Below, piece by piece: positions 1-10,197 of a stretch of DNA of 64,000 bases (the stretch's first letter is position 1; the number at the start of each line of letters is the position of its first letter). Location of the stretch: assembly GCA_013115135.1 (NCBI GenBank), contig JABANP010000006.1, positions 1-64,000 on the forward strand. Direction: 5' to 3'. The DNA comes from Perkinsus olseni. Lineage: Eukaryota > Perkinsozoa > Perkinsida > Perkinsidae. Position numbers and translations under genes: made by a program. A model generated the notes under the pieces. The model did no database searches, was not told where the DNA came from, and worked only from the letters and a program-made list of their open reading frames with translations.

Positions 1-192
1 ATCATCAGCGTCACTGGTAGATATGAGTTCCCACAGCATACGGGGAGATGCATACCAATTCGGAAGGCATATACCCTTTACAGGCCGTCTTACAGTGGAG
101 GCTGCAGAGCCTTTCAGCTTCAAAGGACGTAGGAAACACTCACGGGGCGACCTGGAGAAACCTGGGGGGCAAGATGAGATATTTGGGGCAAG

Positions 193-236
193 TCGAGAAA
201 TTTCGGGGCGGGGCGAGGAATTTCGGGGCGCGCGGA
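193..236. repeat. two copies of the ATTTCGGGGCG box
   Basis: The sequence GAAATTTCGGGGCG appears twice about 30 bases apart, the second copy followed by CGCGG. It matches the reverse complement of the GCGCCACGAAAT box seen inside introns at 8.8, 15.3 and 16.3-16.6 kb. No gene is recognised in bases 1-823, so it may lie in the intron of a gene truncated by the window edge or in intergenic DNA. Confidence 0.4.
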
Positions 237-555
237 AGAATATTCCTCGGCCAAGTTCCTCCTTCAGGCTTCCAAGGCGATTGCACTTCTCCAGTCTTCG
301 GAGTATTCCCCATAAGAAGCTCATCCTGCCGTTTTGGTATGAGCTTATTGGAGTCGTTCCGTAAACTAGTTCTGAAACTCAGAATCGAATCTGGAAGCGC
401 ATTTCTAGAAGTCTAGAATCGACTTTGAGCTTCGGAACCGAAAGATAGTGGAGAACCCTGAGATACTAGCTCAAGGCGGAGCGAAGGAAATTTAACAGCA
501 AGATGATAACCAAATTCACGCATTGTTGCCCTCAGTCTTCCAGCTAACATCAGTA

Positions 556-640
556 CTGGACAATAGCAGTAGGGAGCCCTTACTGCTATTGTCCAGCGAG
601 CCAGAGAGTCCCTGATGGCTTCTCTCCGTGGAGAGAAGCC
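556..640. repeat. two adjacent strong hairpins upstream of the aminopeptidase gene
   Basis: A 16-bp perfect inverted repeat (556-571 with 581-596, 9-base loop) is followed 20 bases later by an 11-bp perfect inverted repeat (617-627 with 630-640, 2-base loop). They lie about 180 bases before the aminopeptidase start codon. They could be transcribed hairpins, a small foldback element or a structured 5' leader; nothing in the sequence decides this. Confidence 0.6.
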
Positions 641-823
641 CAGTAGGGAGATTACAGGTTCCGATTGATGACTTCATTGTGTGGGACAGTTCGCAGCACA
701 ATAGACGAGTCCTGAATTGGGAATCTTCTTCTAGCTCGGCCCTCGGGTAGAGTACAACCTTGACAGTTTATGTTGACTCGTTCTCTCTGGAGGTGCTCTG
801 TAGCATCTAATCATCTTATTAAC

Positions 824-3800
824 ATGTCTCGTGTCGTACCGCTAGAGGCCTTGTCCGACAGGCTTGCCAAATTCCGTCAGCTCATGCAGCAGAAGCAATT
901 CGGGGCCTACATAGTTCGCCACGATGACGCCCATCAGTCTGAGTAAGCTTGTTCTTGGACACGATTTGTGTAAGTTGTGGTATCGAATGGCAGGTATATT
1001 GCAGCCTGCGACGAACGTGTGGCTTATCTGTCTGGATTCGATGGATCTGCTGGAACATGCGTGGTCACTCCAACTCAAGCCCTCTTGTGGACTGATGGAA
1101 GATATTTTTTACAAGCCCAAAATCAATTCGGGAAAGAATGGTCGTTGATGAAGGACCGCGAGCCCAACACTCCCACAGTCAAAGATTGGCTTCTCAGTAA
1201 TAATTTCTGGGTGCTTCAAGGCAATCAATTTTGACGACTAGAAATTTCGCCGAATGTCGAGCTCTCCTTCTTCGTTCTCAATGAATCGTACTCCGTTTTC
1301 AAAGGACCTTCGTATTCGAGAACTTCGGTTCTTCACTGAGAGACGGTCGGCGGTATGGCGAGTTCACATTACAATTTTATAACAAAATGGTGTTTACCCA
1401 GGGCAACAGTAGCTGTTGTTCGCGTTCGAGTTTGTATCCCTTTCTCTCTCAGAAAATGCTAGGGATGTTGCGATCGGTGTTGATCCGTCGGTGACATCAG
1501 TGGCAAGTTATATGGATTACACCAAGAGTGGTTTGAAGATCGCGATGGAGAAACAGAATTTAGTAGATGCCATATGGGACCAAGATAAGCAGTATCCTAG
1601 GCCCATGCCAGGCAGTGATCCGGTAATAGGATGTGGGAATCTTAGCTCCAAGCTCGAAAGATACGAGAGAGGTTAGGTTGTCTACGTTGCATACTCGTAG
1701 GCGTAGAGAGGGGGAATTACGACTTCCCTCCGGTTGAAATATGAAATTGATTCACAGACGAATCTTTACGTTGAACCTTGCGAGTGCCAGGGAGTCCATG
1801 AGTAGCCTGATCGTCATCGCAGGTCTTCTTCCTCGACGAGAAGTACTCTGGTGAAAGTACTGCATCTAAACTAGAGCGAGCTAGAGAGGCTATGAAGAAG
1901 CAAAACTGCACTGCAATGTTGGCCTCCTCTTTGGACGTCATTGCTTGGACTACCAATCTCAGGGGAACTGATATCGAGTAAGCTATATCATAATTTAATT
2001 TGCGAGGACCTTTCCAATCTTCGAGCTATACTTCAAGGAAAGCTAGATTCTTCCCATGCTTCGTCGTATAAAGACATCGGTGGATAATAATATTGAATGC
2101 ATAAACTATCATATCATTTTCAAATATATTTCTAACATTTTGATACTAAATCTTAATAAGATAAGATGATCTCTTCAATGGATTGATTGAATCATAGTTC
2201 ATTTATTCACGTTGGATATTGGTACATCGTTTTTTGGGTATATATCATATTCTAATAAATTCATATGCAATTGTAGCAGTTATCATCCCCGCCTGCGTAG
2301 TATGTGACCTCTTTGGCATCTAAAATCTCTTTCTAAAATCTCGTTTGCTTCATATCCAGCAGTAAACGACGCGCCGATTTGCTGTCCCAGGTTGTATTAC
2401 CTCCACTCTCCGCGAAATAAAATATTTGATCGTCCGATTGACACCCTCGGCATCAGTTTAGTTTCATTCCAGTTTCTTCCCTCCGTCTCAGATACAACCC
2501 ATTGTTTATGTCGTATCTTGTTATCTTACCCGACACCTGTCTCCTCTTCGTCAACTCATCGCGTTTCACGCAGGACGCTACCCAAGCCATGCAGAAAGCG
2601 GGTGTGCAGTGCAGGCCTTATGAAGAAGTAAGAGGAGAGACGGCATGACTCAGGGCTACGATCGTGTAGTGAGCCGTACCGCATTATTTGGAATTGTCTT
2701 TCGTGTGTCGGTTGTAGCCGATTGAAGCTCTCCTTATACACCGTGCTGTACATGGTACGATCGCCGCGTCTCTCAGCATAAGGGGAGCCGCCGGCTGTCA
2801 TCACGCCGATCCTACGCAATAGTGGTCTTCGAAAGCTCTTCCAGTCGCCAGCGGCTACGGTCTGCTTAGTATCAAGTCCATGCGGTGTCGGTTGTGGCAT
2901 GATAGTCATATCGAACAATTTCGGCAGAATTCCTGTTTCGGCGCAACGCGGTGCACGCTCCACCTTTCATTCACATAATCCAGAGAACTAGACGGTTTGT
3001 GAAACCTTTATCATCTCTCTTGCGCGCGGAAATGTGATTGTATCTCTTCAGGTTTTCTCCTGGTTGAAGTCCAACAGCTCCTCCCTCGGTAAAGTTTGGC
3101 TCGACCCGACTGCTTGCAACATGGCTGTTTATGCCGCGATTGGCGCGGAGACGGAGAAGTATGAGAGCAGATTGCCGATGGTGTTGTGGAAGGCAATCAA
3201 AAACGAGGTTGAGTGCGACGGAGCCCGAGAGGCTCATCGGGAGGACGGAGTGGCGAAGACTAGATACATGTGAGAGTCGTATCTGAGGTTGGAGCATGCA
3301 TGATTCAAAATAAGCCAGGAATAGGCTGTTGTGGGGATATAGCGGAAGTCATTTCGTTCAAAAGCATGATCTTATCCGAGTTAGGTACTGGTTGGAGCAT
3401 CAACTCGCTGAGCTCAAGCGAACTGATCTTGATGAGGTTGATGTCGCCGACAAACTTGAGGAATTCAGGAAGCAGAGTCACAATTTCCGTGGGCTGAGCT
3501 TCACCAGTAATGGGCGCGTGGAGGAATCGCAAGATTGCAAGATCATCAATGTCAGCTATCTCTTCCTTCGGACCTAACGCGGCGGTGATTCACTACAGTC
3601 CGACTAAGGGCTCCGCGAGAGCTGCCAGTGACAAAGAAATGTAAGGCACATGAATATTCTTGCCTGTGCGCAAAGATATATTGCTAGGTATCTCGTTGAT
3701 TCTGGTGGGCAGTATTGGCAGGGCACGACTGATGTCACCCGGACGGTTCATCTCGGCACTCCTACCGCCGCTGAGAAGGACGCTTATACCCGTGTTTTAC

Positions 3801-4438
3801 GAGGCCATATTGCCCTAGCGAAGCAAAAGTTCCCAGTGGGGACTGTTGGCCAGGCCCTGGATTCATTGGCTCGGCAATACCTTTGGCAAGGCGGTATGGA
3901 CTTCAGGCATGGAACTGGTAAGAAGGGAAGACTGGAAATTCCTCTTTCTAGGAAGACGCGGCTCCAACTGATGTTTTAATTCCAGGTCATGGTGTTGGAG
4001 CATATCTTTGCGTTCATGAAGGACCTCAGAACATCGGACCTCCTGGCCGTCCAGGGTACTATAATCGTATTGCCGAAATTCTCCATGGGACTCACTCAGG
4101 ATTCCCGAGCAGTTGAAGCCCGGTATGGTCATCAGCAACGAGCCGGGATACTACAAGGATGGCGAGTTCGGTATCCGTATTGAAAGTCTGATGCTGGTGA
4201 AGGGTGAGCCGGGAGGTCTCGGGTTCGACACGCGCACCCGTTATTTCTTTCAGAGTCTCCTGTTGAACACGCCCTAATCCCCGGCCAGCATTTGCTGGAG
4301 ATGGAGACGCTCACGTTGGTCCCGATACAGAAGAAATTGATCAACGTCGAGGAGATGGCTGACGATGAGATCGAATGGTTGGATGCATATCATGCACGAG
4401 TTTTGGCCAATACCGAAGCACATGTAGTTGGGCATTGA
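824..4438 (+). CDS. Xaa-Pro aminopeptidase (M24B, cytosolic type), multi-exon
   Basis: Cleaves the N-terminal residue from peptides with proline in second position; M24 family two-metal enzyme, expected in the cytosol because no signal peptide is seen. Exon 1 reads [10 protein letters not shown] and ends at a GT-AG intron before [20 protein letters not shown], a typical N-terminal creatinase-fold motif. Later exons carry DVAIGVDPS (about 1.46 kb), [20 protein letters not shown] (about 1.9 kb), [19 protein letters not shown] (about 2.5 kb), and the catalytic domain at 3.6-4.4 kb with metal ligands in [28 protein letters not shown] and the Glu of LLEMETLTL. Introns are GT-AG; the one at 3271-3386 joins TRYM to YWLEHQL. 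The last intron (4204-4253) contains a tRNA-like B-box. Stop TGA at 4436. Exon borders around 1.2-1.7 kb are not fully resolved. Confidence 0.9.
4204..4253 (+). other. 50-nt intron with tRNA T-arm-like core (aminopeptidase gene)
   Basis: Starts GTGAGCC and ends TTTCAG; removal joins ...LMLVK to [11 protein letters not shown] in frame. Bases 4213-4227 read AGGTCTCGGGTTCGA, the variable-loop plus T-arm (B-box) signature of a tRNA in sense orientation. Confidence 0.75.
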
Positions 4439-5008
4439 TTAAATTACCACGGTGTACGTAGTAGTAATAGTCTGGTTTGATGGAAAGTACTTCTTTGAGA
4501 TTGGCATTAAACACTTAGTCTTAAAACAGCGAAGATCAGTAGTTTGAGGATTTATATCTCACCATAGCGAGTAGCTCGGCTCGACCAAACGTACGCCTGA
4601 CCGTTCTTGTGCAGGATGACTTCATATGGAAGGTTCTGTTTGTACTCACTCTCACTTTCCTCGACTTATAATCGCTGAGAGCGTCCACATGGTATCGTTT
4701 GCTGTTCAGATTAAGGACCAGGCTGAGATTGCTTGGTTGAGGGATGCCTGTGCTCCACTCGTAGAGACGTCCCCTCGGAAGCGCAGAGGATCGGCTGGCC
4801 GGTTAACGGGTGTCGATAAGAGGCAAAAGAGTGACTGAAGTGTTTGATTCGTGGTTTCATCCTTTGTCATTCACAGCGTTTAGTTTTGAGTTTGTCAATG
4901 GCTCGGGTAAAACAGGAACACTTCATTGTCCGAAGCTGTAAGAGTTTCGAGATCAGGCGACTCTGCAGATGCCAGAATTGTCCCGGTCCCTAAACTGTTT
5001 TAGCGCGA
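4439..5008. other. spacer without a recognised gene
   Basis: An open frame at 4626-4838 encodes about 70 residues, with a basic C-terminal part ending in TGVDKRQKSD. No family is recognised and no splice partners are obvious. It may be chance or a small gene downstream of the aminopeptidase. Confidence 0.3.
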
Positions 5009-5082
5009 GCTGGAATGGTCTAGTTGGTTATGACGACTGCCTAACACGCAGTAGGTCCCGAGTTCGATTCTCGGTTCCAGTA
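5009..5082 (+). tRNA. tRNA-Val (anticodon AAC)
   Basis: Full cloverleaf: acceptor arms GCTGGAA and TTCCAGT (terminal G:U pair), D-arm with GGTCTAGTTGG, anticodon arm ACTGC-CTAACAC-GCAGT giving anticodon AAC, and T-arm CCGAGTTCGATTCTCGG. No intron. Followed by a T run (TATTTTTCC) suitable as a Pol III terminator. An identical copy lies 1.3 kb downstream. Its 3' half (AGTAGGTCCC then GAGTTCGATTC) closely resembles sequences inside several protein-gene introns in this window. Confidence 0.95.
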
Positions 5083-6318
5083 TTTTTCCTACTCAAGTTC
5101 CGAAACTCTTGACAATTGAGTGTTCTTCTTGGAGTGGTTCAGAGACCGGGACAACTCTGGCATATGCAGAATCGCGTCACTTAGTTTGGCCTGCTCCGCT
5201 ACCGAACCCTACCACACGAAGTCTGGGTGTAGCGCCGCAGCAACCCGCAAAGCGGACCGCTAGACTAGAGCCCGCGACCCGCGCGCCTGCGGACTAACAC
5301 TCCGCCATGCCAGTGGTGATTTGCAGTCGCGGGTGCGCTGCAAGGTGGTGGTGTGATTGAACGGGTCCAGCAGCGCGGGAGCCCCCCGTCGAGTCTGTCT
5401 GGTCTTTCTTTTTACCGCGTTAATCGAGTCCGACCGGCACGGGTGATTTCCTGCGCCACTGCTGCACTGGCGTCGCTGCACGCGCGCGAGGCATCCTTTA
5501 TACTGCGGCTCGGGGCGCGCCAAACTAAACTTGTCAAGCGCGCAAATTACACCTTCCAAACGGGTTTCCGTCTTGTGGCCCCCGGTAATTCTGAATTACT
5601 AATTCATCTCGCCGCTCCGTGAGCGACGGAGAATGACATTCACACAAGCCCGAGATAATCAGAAATCTTCGATTAAAGTGGAAGTCCAATGGCTACGCAA
5701 TCTATTTTGGAATCTCCGCTCAGCGTCGAGAATTTCGCTCTGCGTCATCTCTCGTTCTCTCAGCTTAGTCAGTATCAAGCCGTAAAAGGAAACTGTAGGG
5801 TGCGACGGCCGGCCTGAAATAAGATTATTCGGAGGGCCTTAGTGAAGTAGCTGCTGATCATTTATCAGCCATCAACGCACAGCAAAATCCTACTCAAAAA
5901 CGCCAAATGCCACATTCTTCGCACTGCGAAGTTCGCAGGTGGCGATTTGACGGGAAGCATTCGGAACACAGCGTCCCGCGAGCACCTACCAATGATTTCG
6001 AGTCCTTCACTCAGCATTCGCCGCAACACATCAACTCGCCTCCGTCGGACCCTTGGCTGGATCGCCTGGTTGAATCGAGATCACCACCGGAAAGATCAGT
6101 CCCGGTCTACATCATCGTCCGATCGTTGCCGAGCAACTCCGGCCGACTCGTTTTCCTCCGCTTCGGTATCCTCCTCGACATTCGATTGGACGAAGCCGTC
6201 AGACATCTCTCCAGGCGGGGTCACGCGGGAGGACTCGACGCTACTCTCAGACTCACCCGGAGCAGGCAAGGCGGGTTGAGGGGCTGACAGTTAGCAAAGA
6301 CGAGTACAACGCGCAACA
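5083..6318. other. spacer between the tRNA-Val genes, no gene recognised
   Basis: Open frames here (5353-5622, 5907-6287) are Arg/Pro/Ser-rich and match no family I know. They look like chance frames in GC-richer DNA. Confidence 0.35.
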
Positions 6319-6392
6319 GCTGGAATGGTCTAGTTGGTTATGACGACTGCCTAACACGCAGTAGGTCCCGAGTTCGATTCTCGGTTCCAGTA
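6319..6392 (+). tRNA. tRNA-Val (anticodon AAC), second copy
   Basis: Identical over 74 bases to the copy at 5009-5082, including acceptor stem, AAC anticodon and T-arm, but the flanks differ after a few bases, so this is an old or purified duplication rather than a fresh tandem copy. The following TATATTCTT gives a weaker terminator. Confidence 0.95.
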
Positions 6393-8363
6393 TATTCTTA
6401 CCCGCCTGGTCCTCCACCACTTCGCGGATATCCTCTTCCCGGGTTTCTGGACGAGTGTCCACCTGAAGTACGCAACAGAAAGAAGAGACCACTCAGACCA
6501 CTTACAACGTCTTGCTCGAGAGACGAATTGAAACGGCAGCCAGGACAATTGCACGGAAGAAGAAGAAAAGCGCCAAGGAGATGGCGCGCGAATTTAAAAC
6601 GAGCAATCACGGCGAGAACGAGCTCACCTGAGAAGATCCTCCTCTATTCTCGGCTTCGTCGGCGGTGCAGAAGGCCCAACCGAGATGCTGATCGGAGACG
6701 TGGATACCATCACTCTATAATGATGTTCTCATGAGCGATTATATAAAAGAACGCCGCGACCAGGGACCCTCGCTCGACCGTACAGACCGAATTTCATTCC
6801 TCTTTTGATGCATGTAGAAGCGAAGCGTGAAATCGTCCAGCTCAGACGGCAAGCCTCGGAAGAAAGATATTCTGGCAAAACTGCAGAGCGTGGTCAAGAG
6901 GATATGCGCCTCACTGACAGAACCGAAGAGCCCTCGCGATAAAGTCCTCAAGGGAAGTAAGATGAATTCCACAACTCTCGCACTCGAATATCATGAATTT
7001 ACACACACAGAATGGTAAGCCAGGAATTATCGCCCAAAGGGGTTTAAAACTCTCACGCGTATTACCACTCCGCAAGTGTTACAAAGCGCCATCATCCACA
7101 AATACGGTGGGAACCAACTGACAAAGAATGTTCCGAAATTAGCTGCACAAGTATTTACCTGAACTCTTCCTGAGGAGGGTTGGTTACTCTGATGCCACCG
7201 TGTGCGAGTTCGGCTGGATTCGCTCGGCAGACGTCGAATCGATACTCGTGGGGATTCGTGGCGCTGCGGGAGAGACCACGAGTCCGAGAACTTTGCCGGA
7301 CACGTCAGACAAGGGAAGACAGGCGAATGCATCAGCCGTTTCACAGTGAAACGGTTCGAATGTGATTTCATCAAATATGATTCTCCTCACCTGTAACACC
7401 AGGCGGGATCTTCTAGTACGTCAAGCTCGTACGAGTAGACAACTTCTTTGTAAATACCCTCGTACCTGACGAATCGATCAACCGTTTCATACACATATAC
7501 GCCATGTCGATGAACCGTTTTTTACATTTATACGATAAATCGATCAACCGTTTCATACATATATACGCCATGTCGATCAACCGTTTCACACATGATATAT
7601 AATTGAACTGCGGTACAGTTGAGCTCACACGAACTTCAAATTCCACAGCTCGAGTCAATCACTAATGGACGACTTCTCACTTTTCTCGAATAATCTGATC
7701 TCTCCCAACAACTGGCATTTGACAGAACTGGCAAGCAAGATACCTGGCCGTTGAGAAAATGCAAGATTGCAAGATTTATAACATTAACCTCAGGCCATGG
7801 TTGCTAGAATCCGTAAAAGCAACCCTCGAAGCCGAAATCATTGGTGAGCATACGCCCACGCTAAGCGAGCTCACACACAGCGAATCATTAAAATCATGCG
7901 TTTAGATTCATACCAATGAAACGGCGAGGAATCTTTTGCTGCTACCAATGTCGAGGTTCGACCTTCCCCTCCATCTGTTTCGCTCCGCCTTTTTCTAGCG
8001 GCTCGGACGAAGACTCGGTCATGGGGTGAATAAATGATCCGCTGACCATACAGAGAAATCTTCGGAGTGCGCTGGCTATTCACATAGTATCTTTCATTTC
8101 GTAATACGCACGCTCAACCTGCTGCGTTCGGAGTGAGCCCCGTCACCGTGCCTGTGCGATGTTCTCTGCGAAGTTCTGTACCCCTAAAGTAAGCCTCTTC
8201 CCTTTTTCAGGATCGAAGTCAGGCCGCCGAGCGAAAAGCGAATACCTAATACGATAACAATTCTGTCAACAACCCAACACACCACAATGAAAGTGAAATG
8301 AATCATAAAAAATGACTCCGCTGGGGATCGAACTCGGGACCTCATTTGAACACAGTGTGAGCA
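6393..8363. other. region without a confidently recognised gene
   Basis: Contains an open frame at 6827-7018 (+) rich in Lys and Ser (CDS-like KDILAKLQSVVKRICASLTE, unknown), the 33-bp tandem repeat at 7474-7605, an AATGCAAGATTGCAAGATT block near 7755, and an antisense tRNA-like piece at about 8326-8350 (GGGGATCGAACTCGGGACCTC). The last two are typical intron contents here, so an unrecognised split gene may exist. Confidence 0.35.
7474..7605. repeat. 33-bp tandem repeat, four copies
   Basis: Four units begin at 7474, 7507, 7540 and 7573 with TCGATCAACCGTTTC or close variants and continue with ATACATATACGCCATG-like sequence. The period of 33 keeps the minus strand open through all four copies (11-residue repeat like MKRLIDMAYIC), but no gene context supports translation. 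Confidence 0.85.
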
Positions 8364-9136
8364 CTACGTAAAACTCCTTCTTGTAGCCGTGAAAGAGTCA
8401 CCGAACTTCTCAATGCCTGCTTTCTTCAGCACAACCTGATAGTATCCGTAGGACCCCATCCTCACCCCGATGGCATCTTTTATCATGCGCTAATCCTGGG
8501 ATCAACCACTATATCACTTATACGGAATCTTCTTTTTTATCAACTGCTCGCTCAACCTCATCGATGGTATCTTTGATTATGGGCTACATCCAAGTCTTGG
8601 ATTCCAAGATCATTTTCGCATATTCCATACACGGTATCTTTTATTTCATGAAATCCCAGCTCAACCTCGCATATTACTCCTGGCCCGCTAGAGTATGCTT
8701 CCAAATCATCCATACTATCAACAACGTATCTTGCAACCAGTTTTAGGGGATCTTCAGCGTCCGTCAGGACCTGAATAAATCCGTCACCGCGCCTCAAAAT
8801 GATCCATCCTCAATTTCGTGGCGCGCGGTAATATCTGACCTCAGCCGAAGAGAATCCTTCATTCTTCATAACCTCAGCCACGTGTCCTTGATTCACCAAC
8901 CAGCCGAAAAATCTTTTGGCCGTTTCGTCATCCTTGCATTTCACATTGACCTCGTAGATAACCTGAAAGTATCTTTCACAAAACTTCTGTCCCGACCTTG
9001 AGAGATTTCCGAGATTTTCCGAATTCGTCGTGGAAAATATTACCTGCGTTCCGGCGGGACAGCATCCAACCGACCGTTGAGACATGACACCAAATCTTCC
9101 GCGTGCGAGGTGGAAGATACTCGGGCGAACGAGCAT
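8364..9136 (-). CDS. DUF4286-like small protein, four exons
   Basis: Exons on the minus strand: 9136-9044, 8962-8840, 8770-8678 and 8435-8364. All three introns are GT-AG and phase 0, and the product is 127 residues. Residues 1-31 (MLVRPSIFHLARGRFG...) are basic and could target mitochondria. The core VIYEVNVKC...FFGWLVNQGHVAEVM...GFSSAE, then LVARYVVDSMDDLEAY, and the end GIEKFGDSFTATRRSF match the DUF4286 pattern (YEVN..., HVAEML..PGF, Y.V.S...L..Y, RFGD.F.A.RR). Molecular role is unknown. Intron 2 (69 nt) carries an inverted GCGCC box pair; intron 3 (242 nt) carries two GAGGTTGAGC...AAAGATAC blocks. The start was chosen as the first Met after an unlikely upstream extension. Confidence 0.85.
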
Positions 9137-10197
9137 CACAACAACTATCAGTTGAAAATTTCTTGCCAAATTTTCCGTCTTAATATCTTGAATCAATGAT
9201 GGTGGCCAGAGAGATACTCGATACTACCACCCTCATAGAGATTGATAATCTATAGTGAAATTACCGCTGCGCCACGAAAATACACCTTCGACTTTTGTTT
9301 CCCTCACCTGAGGGAAACTTTAAGAAGTTCCACCTGCTAATGATGATGGCACTGAGTATCTTACAAATACTCACGAAATGCATACATGGGTAAAAATCCC
9401 GGTCTACCGTCCGCGAACTCGCTTAACATTGGGAAGAGAGCTCGTGTCGCGAATCGAACAGCCGGGGAGAAGGCACTTCTGCCTGGCGACCCCCCTTCCT
9501 TGAGGGAGGGATGGGCGGGCGCAGAAAATCTACATCGCACCCGACAACAGAGTGTCCGACACCGACTCGTCAGTGAACGCCTCGGCGGTGACGTTCACTC
9601 TCCTGCACGCAAGCACACAGCTGTCTCCTGAGGCGGACTGCCTAGGATTTTCCCTCGACACACGATGTTACTGTACGTATCTTCGAGATCAAAACTAACC
9701 TGGCTCTCACTTTAAATTGACGGTCATGACGTTAAATAACAGAGTTTATTCATAACCTCCTCACAAGATACCCAGTTTGTAACAACTTCTACCCCAGAGG
9801 AAAGCAGTCCGCGTATCAATCGCAACAGAGAGCCTCAGCTGAGCACATCGGCGAGAGTATAAGGCGGAACCGGCGTTGGACTATAAACCCACCCACACAC
9901 CTTGTAACTTGCACGACTAAGAAGTACCCCATGATCTATGCATGACTGTTGAATTTGAAAAACGGCCAGGTTCCCACTATATTGAACTGGGAACGCAAAA
10001 GCAGGAGAGTATTGAGAGTAACAGTAGTAACGGAGGCTGGTAGCGGAGTGCTTTAACTCGCCACAAAGGTAACACGCCTTCACACACTCTCACTGTTGTT
10101 GTTGATGATGATGCTTCGGAAAATAGTAGTAATTGTTGTTGTTGTCTTTGAGAATATTAATACATCGTAAAATGTCGATTATCGTTGACACCACAAG
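9137..10197. other. spacer, no gene recognised
   Basis: Contains a GCGCCACGAAAATAC box at about 9274-9290 and GTT/GAT trinucleotide runs at about 10090-10146. Minus-strand open frame 9835-10083 (about 80 residues with CYLCGELKHS) has no recognised family. Confidence 0.35.

Noticed and set aside
7474..7605. CRISPR-like array
   Set aside because: Direct tandem copies with no unique spacers, in a eukaryotic nuclear context. It is a minisatellite.
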